Shown here one piece after another: positions 54,567-64,000 of a DNA stretch of 64,000 bases. The notes under the pieces are model-generated. The model was not told where the DNA came from and made no database searches. It saw only the letters and a list, made by a program, of their open reading frames with translations. Where the stretch lies: NCBI GenBank assembly GCA_903813345.2, contig CAIIXF020000010.1, forward strand, positions 1,541,169-1,605,168, given 5' to 3'. Both the position numbers and the translations under genes were made by a program. Position 1 is the stretch's first letter. Every line of letters begins with the position of its first letter. This DNA is from Owenia fusiformis (lineage: Eukaryota > Annelida > Polychaeta > Sabellida > Oweniidae).

Positions 54567-54689
54567 TATAACTCGGTAAATAGTAATTTGGGTACTATTA
54601 TAACAGTACCCAAAACCGACGTTTTCAACGGCAATTTGACATGGGTTGGGTATTAAATAAATAATACATATTGCTGTTTAATATTGGAT

Positions 54690-56430
54690 AATAGAATAAT
54701 AATAATACCAAAAAAATAAATAAACAATAGAGAATAAAAAAAATATAGCGATTTTAATTTGGGTACTAACTAATAAACTAAAATTTCAGGGTCACCCCTG
54801 ACCCAGAAATGTGAGATCTGTATCAGATCAGAATGATGGCCAACAGTCCTGGATTTCTATCATTCACTAAAAAGTATTTTATAACAAGAGATTTTGATTT
54901 AATTATTTTGTAATCATACAAGAAAATTGTAACTTAAAGAATGGCATTATATGATGTCTTGCGAAAATCAAATGTGTAGCATAATGCACCGAGCACAAGG
55001 TTTAGTTCTAAAGGATGAATAAGGATATATGCTCTTTTGGTCCCTCGCATAAATAATTGTGAAATGTGTTTTTTATTTATACTGTCCTAGTTAGTAATTT
55101 GATGTACGACAGTTTGTAATGAGTCCGATGCATAACGAACGACCTGCTGAGAATTAAAAAAGTATCATTACAAATAACAAGTACTTATTATCATAGAAAA
55201 AACACCAATGGCAAGTTGGCAACATGTATGACATACAAAGTAGAAATAACATTAAAGTCCAACAATTGAAAAGAAACCCATATTTTTGAAATATATTTTA
55301 GATTTTATTTTTTTTAATTTTGATTTTCCTGCCTGTTTTCACACCGGAACACCGTGACACCGGTTTTTGTGACAACGGTATCTGACTTTACCTTTGCCAG
55401 GGTTTTCCGGTGTGAATTTGAAGGGGAAAACAATGCTATTTGACACCAGAGATACCACAAACAAGGTTACTTCACTTTTAATTTTCACATTGAGCACAGT
55501 TTTATGGTTTGGATTTTTTGTTGATTCTGACTCACCAGCTTCATATCAAGAGATTATATAATCGAAACCATAAAGCTTGTTAGAAATATATACTAAGTAC
55601 TTGAATGTACAAGTCAGCCCCAACACAATTGAGGTGTCAACAAAACTGGATGCACAATAACTTGGATTGACTATAATCAGATAATCCCTTGATTACCCTG
55701 ATAAACACCTATTCAGTTATCAAGAAATTCCATTCAACATTTTTAACGTCTGTTCAAATGAGTTTCAAACTTTTTATAAATCATTCATTGAGCATTTGCA
55801 CTTGAAATTTTTTCAATTCTGGCATATTGATATACAATCTCTTAAATGCCAATATTCTTCATTAATCTGTTAATCGTGAAACAAATTGGTATTTTGGCTC
55901 TCAGAAAAGGGATAGGATATTGAGGTTTATTAATAATATGTGTAATTGAGTTGGTTTTTCAGACTACAATTATCAATATTTTCTAAGTCGATATCCAGAC
56001 TCATTCCCTGACTTATCATTTTAAGAAATTAAACGTATTAAACGGTAATTTTGTAATTTATCCAAATAATTCTTAGTATGGTGTCCATAATTCAGCATGT
56101 CCTGTACACGAACTTGTTGTGGTCTTTTGGAATTTATCTATTTAATTTTCGTTCCATCTTTCTCTTGTTATTTTGTCTACAGCTAAGAATATTGTATTAT
56201 TTGTTTAATACATGTACTCCTGACCTTTCGGCACTGGATGCTGCATAGTTTTCGGTTCATTCGAAATCCTGGTTACACATTTGATTGATTTTCAATTGTA
56301 AAGATGTTCAAACTATTTACATGTAACGTATCAACATACATAATTACAGTATAGCCATATTTTCAAGTAAATCTACATCATTATAAATATTTACAAAATA
56401 GAACAAAACATTCCAACAATGTGCGTATGG
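54690..56430. other. No gene seen
   Basis: AT-rich DNA. At about 55340-55415 an imperfect inverted repeat occurs (TTTTCACACCGGAACACC ... TTTTCCGGTGTGAA). Nothing else is supportable. Confidence 0.45.
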
Positions 56431-56432
56431 CT

Positions 56433-57837
<1,405 letters not shown>

Positions 57838-59085
57838 TCATTTGAAGTTCTTTTCTCCAGTATGAATTCTATCATGTAGGTTAAGATGAGCCTTTCGTGT
57901 AAATGTTTTAGAACAAACATTGCATTTGAAGTTCTTTTCTCCAGTATGAATTCTATAATGTTGATTAAGATAAGCCTTTCGTGCAAATGCTTTAGAACAA
58001 ACATCACATTTGAAGCTCTTCTCTCCAGTATGAATTCTATAATGTAGGTCAAGATAAGCCTTTCGTGCAAATGCTTTAAAACAAACATCACATTTGAAGC
58101 TCTTCTCTCCAGTATGAATTCTATAATGTAGGTTAAGATTAGCCTTTCGTGTAAATGTTTCAGAACAAACATCACATTTGAAGTTCCTTTCTCCAGTATG
58201 AATTATATAATGTGCATCAAGATTTGACTTTTGCATAAATGTTTTAAAACAAACATCACATTTGAAGTTCTTTTCTCCAGTATGAATTCTATAATGTAGG
58301 TTAAGATGAGCCTTTCGTGTAAATGTTTTAGAACAAACATTGCATTTGAAGTTCTTTTCTCCAGTATGAATTCTATAATGTAAGATAAGACAGGAATTTT
58401 GCGTAAATCTTTTTAAACAAACATCACAATTGAAGTTTTTCTCTCCAGTATGAATTCTATAATGCTCGTCAAGCGAAGATTTTCGAGCAAATGTTTTAGA
58501 ACAAACATCACATTTGAAATTCTTTTCTCGAGTATGAATTCTGTAATGTAAGTTAAGAGTGTTTTTGTGCGTAAATGTTTTTGAACAAACATCACATTTG
58601 AAGTTCTTTTCTCCAGTATGAATTCTGTAATGTTGGTTAAGACTAGACTTTAGTGCAAATGCTTTGAAACAAACATCACATTTGAAATTCTTTTCTCCAG
58701 TATGAATTCTTTGATGGTCCACGAGTACAGACTTCCATTTGCACACTCTATAGCATATATCACAAATATGTTTTCCTTTGTGGGCATTTTCTAGTCTTTG
58801 AAAATCACTTGTAATAATCTTACTACTAGAGGTATCATCTTTTACAGAATGAGCAGAGTTATTTATCATACCTTTGGCATTATCTACCCTACACGCACCA
58901 TCGTTTGTCATACCTTTGGCATTATCTACCCTACACGCACCATCGTTTGTCATACTTTTGGCATTATTCATCCCACCATCACTATTACTTTTGGCATCAG
59001 TAATTACAGCATCAGCATTGTCTATTGTACTTCTGGCATCATTAATCTCACCATTGGCATTACTGACCTTATTACCACGTTCCAT
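57838..59085 (-). CDS. C2H2 zinc-finger protein, 11 fingers, probably truncated
   Basis: 415 residues from ATG at 59085. Residues 1 to about 105 are Asn/Asp/Ala-rich, with a tandem 14-residue repeat (NAKGMTNDGACRVD). Eleven fingers follow; finger 1 is atypical (CDICYRVCKWKSVLVDHQRIH) and the rest are very similar to each other ([20 protein letters not shown] type) with HTGEKN linkers, a recently expanded array. The frame ends after TGEKNFK, where the next codon would be the first zinc-binding Cys of another finger: TGA stands where TGC is expected. Fingers continue in decayed form to 56433. It may be a shortened functional protein or an early pseudogene. Finger residues at DNA-contact positions differ little, so a repetitive target is plausible. 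Confidence 0.7.
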   Translation of the reverse strand: MERGNKVSNANGEINDARSTIDNADAVITDAKSNSDGGMNNAKSMTNDGACRVDNAKGMTNDGACRVDNAKGMINNSAHSVKDDTSSSKIITSDFQRLENAHKGKHICDICYRVCKWKSVLVDHQRIHTGEKNFKCDVCFKAFALKSSLNQHYRIHTGEKNFKCDVCSKTFTHKNTLNLHYRIHTREKNFKCDVCSKTFARKSSLDEHYRIHTGEKNFNCDVCLKRFTQNSCLILHYRIHTGEKNFKCNVCSKTFTRKAHLNLHYRIHTGEKNFKCDVCFKTFMQKSNLDAHYIIHTGERNFKCDVCSETFTRKANLNLHYRIHTGEKSFKCDVCFKAFARKAYLDLHYRIHTGEKSFKCDVCSKAFARKAYLNQHYRIHTGEKNFKCNVCSKTFTRKAHLNLHDRIHTGEKNFK

Positions 59086-60400
59086 GATGTTCCCAACAGT
59101 AAAAGTAAAATCTAAATGTTGGCTTCCTTAGTTAAGTATGAATTAGTTAACTTGGATAATGTGTCTCATACACTCTGATGTCACTGTATCAGACAGTTTG
59201 ATGTCACTGTATCAGACAGTTTGATGTCACTGTATCAGACGGTTTGATGTCCAAATCATCGTTTTTGTTTAAAATCTAATTTGTTTCAAAAAAGTTTGTT
59301 TCTCCAATCTAGGGTGGAGATTTTTTCTTCATCCTAGTTTTAGATTCAATATTTACCTGCACTCATTGGATAATATTAGTATCTTACTCCTGCACTGTTT
59401 AAATCATATGTTTGGTTCGAATAATGTAGCTCTGTAAATGTTACAGTTTATTTTACACCAATTGTTAGTCTTCTTGGTATATAGATAAGCTCAAGATAAC
59501 GATAAGGATGACTCTGTGTACACAATACACAATAAGTACACACTTTATTTGAGAAGGCTTAACACCTAGTGTGGGTCATCATTCCCTATTATTAGTCGAT
59601 TTGTTTACATTAATACGGAATAAAATTGACCAATTTATGATAAATGGTGACTTTATCCTCTGGAAACGTAGATTATGTTTCACAATAAGTTCTGAGGGCG
59701 ATAGTGTATAGCACTTCTAGGGAATCGACTATTTTCTAGATAGATAAATAAATAGATGGCACCATTATATGTTGGCAGGCCAGAATACATGGAAACCTAT
59801 AGGCTAGCAAGAGTCACTTGATTCATCAAGTATTTCAATTTGGATTAACATAAATCACCATTAGAATCTAATTATTTGATCTTGTTAACATGATGACTGT
59901 GATTTCACATTAATATTGTGATCCTAGTTTGAGTAAATGAACTTTTAAAGTTATTTTTAAAATTATATCAATGGTGATTTTGGCCCATCTTTTTTCAGAA
60001 AACTTGAAAATCTTTAAAACATGAATAACTGTAAATAACTGTGCAAATCAATTTTTTAAATAAGATTACACAGCGAATTGAAATATGCCATCGAATAGAA
60101 GAAAATGTTGGTCGTTCAGTGCTAGAAATGCAAATCACTTAAAATCTCATCAAATACGAGATTTCAATCTATTTGGAAAACCCTGAATTGGGATTGTACT
60201 TTCTATAGACAACAAATATACATATCCGTGAACAGAAGAGTGAAATGGCCTTAGGGTCTCAACCTTCTTTGTTTATATTCGCAAAAACGTGAAAAAATTA
60301 GAAAGTTATAAGTTTTTGAAACTCAAATGTGTTATATCTCTCTAAATTGTTATATCTCTAAATGAACGGAAAACAGTTTTAAATATGCGATGCAAATCCA
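59086..60400. other. No gene seen upstream of the 11-finger gene
   Basis: Contains a 23-bp tandem repeat at 59178-59252 (TTTGATGTCACTGTATCAGA, three copies). No exon or promoter can be named. Confidence 0.45.
59178..59252. repeat. 23-bp tandem repeat, three copies
   Basis: TTTGATGTCACTGTATCAGA plus CAG or CGG, three head-to-tail copies. Confidence 0.92.
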
Positions 60401-60403
60401 CGT

Positions 60404-60470
60404 ACACTATGATTAGTGAGCGGACCTAATTTCAAGGGTGATGGTAAAGACGAAGCATGGCGCCCAAAAA
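60404..60470. repeat. Repeat paired inverted with 63671-63739
   Basis: TTAGTGAGCGGACCTAATTT and CAAGGGTGATGGTAAAGACG, GCGCCCAAA; the inverse occurs at 63671-63739 with few changes. Confidence 0.8.
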
Positions 60471-60479
60471 CCAAAGAAT

Positions 60480-61140
60480 ATTAGTTCCATAATCTTTTAA
60501 GTCGTATTATTGCAGCATTAGGTGATGATATTGTGATATTTTATGCTGTTTTAGAAGTGAAAGATGTTAAACTATGCATACCGTTTGTTTTACATCCAAT
60601 AAAACGAATAGTTAAGATGAAACAGTCGTTTAAAGATACAATTTGAATTTACCGCAAGAAATTACAACCTAATATTGTCAATATGTCAATAATTCCTGAT
60701 CGATGTCACATATAAAGATATATGTACCTAGATATGTTTTATTTTTTCATATATGCGAAATAAGGCGGTCTCTTGTTATGTACATCCAATACAAAATGAA
60801 TGTTTACTATTCGGCGATCAGAATTTCGATGACGAGCAATGGCGATGTAATTTGCGAAGAGGAGTGGCTATGGGCAAGCACTTAGCTGCTACGTGAACTG
60901 CTAAATTCAGCTAAAATGTACACTGTCAATTAATAAATTAATGAATTTGGGCAAGGTTGTCATAGGCTTCAATCAATGGTAAAAACTTGCAAAACATGTA
61001 GTCACTTGATTTTATGATTTATCAAAAAGTGTTGGTTGTTGAACGAATAAATAGAATAACTTAAAAGAATTTTAAAATTGTACAAATGGTAACTGGCCCA
61101 CAATTTTTTAACAAATGTTGACAAAGTCATAAAAAATCAG
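60480..61140. other. No gene seen
   Basis: Nothing supportable. Confidence 0.45.
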
Positions 61141-61320
61141 ACGCATGACAGATGTAGTCAGAGATTGTTGATGTCAAAGGTTGTTAACATGGCAGGTGTA
61201 TTCAGAAATTGTTAACATAATAAATGAAGTCAGACTTTATTTACATGACAAGTGTAGTCAGAGGCTGTTAACATGGCAGATAGAGTCAGAGATTGTTAAC
61301 ATGACAGATGTAGTCAGAAC
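61140..61320. repeat. Imperfect tandem repeat, unit about 28-33 bp
   Basis: Five or six copies of GTAGTCAGAGATTGTTAACA followed by TGACAGAT, with point changes and one longer unit. It truncates the coding fragment at 61330-61450. Confidence 0.75.
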
Positions 61321-61329
61321 AGCCTTAGT

Positions 61330-61450
61330 TGGAACAATAAAGTTGGATATACCACCATCGTTGACCCCATTCATATATCTCAGGAATTTACCCTTGAAAA
61401 GGCGGTAACCAATCCTCCAGAAGCGTATTGTGTATGTATGTATATATTTA
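61330..61450 (-). pseudogene. Coding fragment possibly continuing 62617-63150
   Basis: The minus-strand frame reads TIRFWRIGYRLFKGKFLRYM then NGVNDGG and SNFIVPT, before running into the tandem repeat. It looks like a conserved protein segment rather than random frame. I suspect it is the downstream part of the protein whose upstream part ends near 62630, separated by the LINE fragment. Family not recognised with certainty. Confidence 0.35.
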
Positions 61451-62630
61451 TTGCCCTTTATATAAAGGAGATACATGTATACAAATTATGTAAATGTTAA
61501 ATTGAAACTAATCACTATTTACAAACAAACAATATGACTGACGACGACGCCTAGCTACCGCGTAGACGCACGCCGCCGACCAAGATTGGCCTAGCACCTA
61601 ATTGTAACGCAATTATAAAAAAATGACTATATTTTAATTCATTGTTTTGTTGTTGTTTTTTGTACTGACGACGACGCCTAGCTACCGCGTAGACGCACGC
61701 CGTAGGCCTAGATAGACCTGTTACCTAACACTCTTAAGATTAATAAAAAAAAATGACATTATGGATCTGCGTTTTCTATAAAAATTAAACGGAAGACATA
61801 GCGTATCATCGTACCTTCCCCAAGGTCGGTACTGCAGTACTGTATGAAAGTATGAGATGCTTTCAATATCTTGTAAGCTAGTAAAAGAAATATACAATTT
61901 TTGTAAATTGAAGAAAGGTGGTGTTGCCCTATGGTGCAATTCTAAATTAGTGTGTATAATAAATGTACATAAATATAAATACAAATATGCGAGTAAAACT
62001 AAAATGTATAGGCTGGTTAAGAGATATAATCGTTTGTTGCAAATACGTCAGGCTGCCGCGTTGACGTTGCAACTACCAATCAAGGAAAAAACAAAAAAAA
62101 ACAAAAAAAAACAAAACATAAAGCATTGCTTATTATTGTACCTTCCCCAAGGTCGGTACACTCAGAATAAATACATATTGCATATTACCGTTAATCAAGG
62201 GAAAATCCCTAGTCGGCCCATGTTCGTCCCTTGAGGGCCACCCTTTCACGCTGATAAAGTTACATTAAGTTTGTAAACTTGTCAAGTGACGTTGACGACA
62301 CAAATATTGTTGCATAACTATATGTGCCATATCTTTTAAAAATACAAGTAGTTGTTCGTTTGCAAAGTGCAACTCTTCAATTCCTATGCCAAGAATGTTT
62401 TTAGTGTTCATTTGGATACCCCATTCGCAGCAATGATTACTAAGTTGTTCTCTATAAATAATATATATATTTGCTGGGCATTTCAGTAAGAAATGCTCTA
62501 CGTCTTCTTTTTCATAAGTGCTGCACATTGAGCATATAACTGATTTATCTTCGGAACCTCTGTATTGTATCGGGGAATCTATAACGAAATTGTGTGCTAG
62601 CACCGCACCCCATCCATTAAACAACATCCA
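61440..62630 (-). mobile_element. 3' end of a second, 5'-truncated LINE
   Basis: On the minus strand, the coding end (62627-62265) is followed by an 800-bp 3' region ending in CAATAAATATATACATACAT. The 3' region contains TGACGACGACGCCTAGCTAC twice (about 61540 and 61669) and CTTCCCCAAGGTCGGTAC twice (about 61815 and 62143). The coding part has a zinc knuckle typical of LINE reverse-transcriptase C-termini. It differs in sequence from the 29-35 kb LINE. Confidence 0.6.
62265..62627 (-). pseudogene. LINE reverse-transcriptase C-terminal fragment
   Basis: 120 codons, with CSMCSTYEKEDVEHFLLKCP (Cys-x2-Cys-x10-His-x4-Cys) and following helical sequence (YREQLSNHCCEWGI), as found after the reverse-transcriptase domain of non-LTR elements. 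No catalytic part remains; the 5' end is cut off at the junction near 62630. Confidence 0.6.
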
Positions 62631-63150
62631 GAAAACATCTATAGGCGATGTTGTCTAACGGGAACGCGTCAGTTGTGATTAGGTGAAAGAATTGACGTGT
62701 AGTTGTCAAAGATCCATCATCTGACAGTCTATTGATGACTTGAGGCATCATGTTAGCAAATTCTCTTAACAACTCGTCGTTGTTTTCATTTGTAGCTGCA
62801 TCATTATTGCTATTGTTATCATTAGATGTCATATTTATACTATCACTCATTTCGTTTCTATTTTCTATTTCATTGTCATTGTCCATTTCATTACATTCAA
62901 TTTCATTGTTTATTTCATTGTTAAATGTTGCATTGTGCTTAACTGGTGCAGTGTCAACTAATTTAGAGCATTTCGAGACATGAGAATCACTTGAGGATTG
63001 TGTTATAGAAATTGTCATTGACTCCTTGTCTTGTACCACAATCCTCTTGCCACTTGCTTTAATTTCTTCAGGAACCACATGAGAAAAATTTATTGTAATT
63101 AATTTTATTATTCCGTTGACATTAACGATTTTCGAATTTTCATTTCATTT
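62617..63150 (-). pseudogene. Unrecognised coding fragment, interrupted at 62630
   Basis: The frame is open from about 63150. It has a hydrophobic/basic start (VNGIIKLITINFSHVVPEEI), a Ser/Asn/Asp/Glu-rich middle (residues about 50-130) and a conserved-looking end: LLREFANMMPQVINRLSDDG, SLTTTRQFFHLITTDAFPLD, NIAYRCFLDVV. The frame then meets a stop where the LINE fragment begins. I do not know the function. The end segment and 61330-61450 together look like one domain with a piece missing. Confidence 0.4.
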
Positions 63151-63640
63151 GTAGGGTGTTTATTGATCAGGTGGTGTATTATTTCATCAAAATCTTTTGA
63201 TTTTCCGTGACAGTAGTAACACTGGAATCCCACAAATAAACAAATAAACAGGATAAATGTAATCCCCATTCCACGGCTCGTCCAAACATGCTTTTATTAC
63301 CATAACCATTGCTCTTCCTTCCGAGGAATCAAAATCTCCTGATTTGAATGCAATTACGGCTCAAATTGGGTAAATGGATGGGTTTACGATATAAATACGT
63401 TCATCAACAATAATTACATGCAATATCAAGGAATTCTATGCAGGAGAAGTATCATTATTTTGAAAATAATCGAAAAAAAAATATGCAGAAAATTAATTTT
63501 TCTTTTCACATCACTTCGTATCCGTTTCACATATAAGTATGAATCTTTCTTACATTACAAATCTAATTATGGGCATCTGAAGCATCAGTACACCTAGTTA
63601 CAGGCCAGCACAAGGCCAATAAAGAGTAGAACTTAGAGAA
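63151..63640. other. No gene seen
   Basis: AT-rich; possible upstream or intron sequence of the preceding fragment. No splice site could be chosen with confidence. Confidence 0.4.
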
Positions 63641-63670
63641 ATAAACTTACTGCTGGTCCGCCATAGTTAG

Positions 63671-63739
63671 GTTTGGGCGCCCTGCCTCGTCTCTACCATC
63701 ACCCTTGAAATTAGGTCCGCTCACTAAGCATAGGGTGTA
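63671..63739. repeat. Inverted partner of 60404-60470
   Basis: TTTGGGCGCCCTGCCTCGTC and CATCACCCTTGAAATTAGGT, CCGCTCACTAA; the minus-strand frame 63647-63892 lies over it and is probably not a gene. Confidence 0.8.
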
Positions 63740-64000
63740 ATACGAACTTGAACTCATTGAGATGACCAATTCCGCATTAACACGTGGACTTGCATCCTGT
63801 ACATGTAGGACTAAAACAATACCCGTCGTCGACAGGTGAAGTTTGAGACTAAGCAATGCACATAAAATCAAAACTTCAACCTGTACGCACAAGTTACACT
63901 ATACAAATTCATGTAGTTTTCCCACATAAATAATCGTTCAGTTAGTGTTTTCTTATTATAATGATTCCCGTTGACACCAACGCGAAATTCATTGGCTTTG

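Larger units (their letters stand above)
53160..54680. repeat. Repeated GGGTACTATTTACC / GTACCCAAAACCGAC segments
   Basis: Segments near 53165-53240, 53425-53545 and 54570-54690 share GTACCCAAAACCGAC, ACGGNAATTTGACAT, GGTTGGGTACTA and AATAAATAATACATATTG. They surround the mariner-like element at 53572-54566, which lies within this older repeat. Confidence 0.75.

Noticed and set aside
63647-63892. 81-codon minus-strand frame as a secreted peptide
   Set aside because: Half of it is the inverted dispersed repeat shared with 60404-60470; the hydrophobic start alone is not enough.

Overview
This looks like a repeat-rich, AT-rich chromosomal segment of an invertebrate animal. The signs are spliced genes with GT-AG introns, AATAAA signals, C2H2 zinc-finger genes, a fibrinogen-domain gene, an annexin-like gene, a non-LTR retrotransposon with a poly(A) tail, and many inverted-repeat DNA elements. 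A marine lophotrochozoan such as a mollusc would fit, but this is a guess from gene and repeat style only. There is no sign of bacterial organisation.

Layout. 1-2745: a 39-bp satellite and its decayed tail. 4.2-10.5 kb: TA-flanked inverted-repeat elements, a 145-bp and a 160-bp tandem family, each ending in a GGAC-type microsatellite, and a foldback element split by those arrays. 11.0-13.3 kb: an inverted-repeat element of about 2.25 kb. 15.5-18.0 kb: a spliced minus-strand gene for an acidic protein I do not recognise, with a tRNA-derived SINE in its intron. 18.7-21.8 kb: a 33-bp minisatellite with higher-order structure. 22.9-23.8 kb: a near-perfect foldback. 23.8-24.9 kb: a divergent, intronless annexin-like gene with a lipid-anchor N-terminus. 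25.8-29.2 kb: a 3.3-kb inverted-repeat element flanked by TTAA. 29.3-35.0 kb: a full-length LINE with a perfect 16-bp target duplication. 35.0-38.6 kb: a hAT-type element nested in a foldback and itself carrying two further elements. 39.5-41.7 kb: a 14-finger C2H2 gene. 42.0-46.6 kb: further foldback elements and a 48-bp tandem array. 48.65-52.5 kb: a three-exon minus-strand gene for a secreted protein with two fibrinogen-related domains. 53.5-54.6 kb: a mariner-like element with scrambled transposase remnants. 56.4-59.1 kb: an 11-finger C2H2 reading frame followed by a decayed run of further fingers. 61.2-63.2 kb: an unrecognised coding fragment, apparently interrupted by the 3' end of another LINE.

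No operon-like cooperation is visible; the genes look like independent loci in repeat-dominated DNA. The probable genes are the acidic protein (16.0-17.9 kb), the annexin-like gene, the 14-finger gene, the fibrinogen-domain gene and, less certainly, the 11-finger gene. Most other long open frames are either LINE-encoded or by-products of tandem repeats whose unit length is a multiple of three.

The main theme is nested inverted-repeat elements. Several have target-site duplications readable directly from the sequence (TA, TTAA, GATAA, an 8-bp duplication and the 16-bp LINE duplication), so an order of insertion can be worked out.
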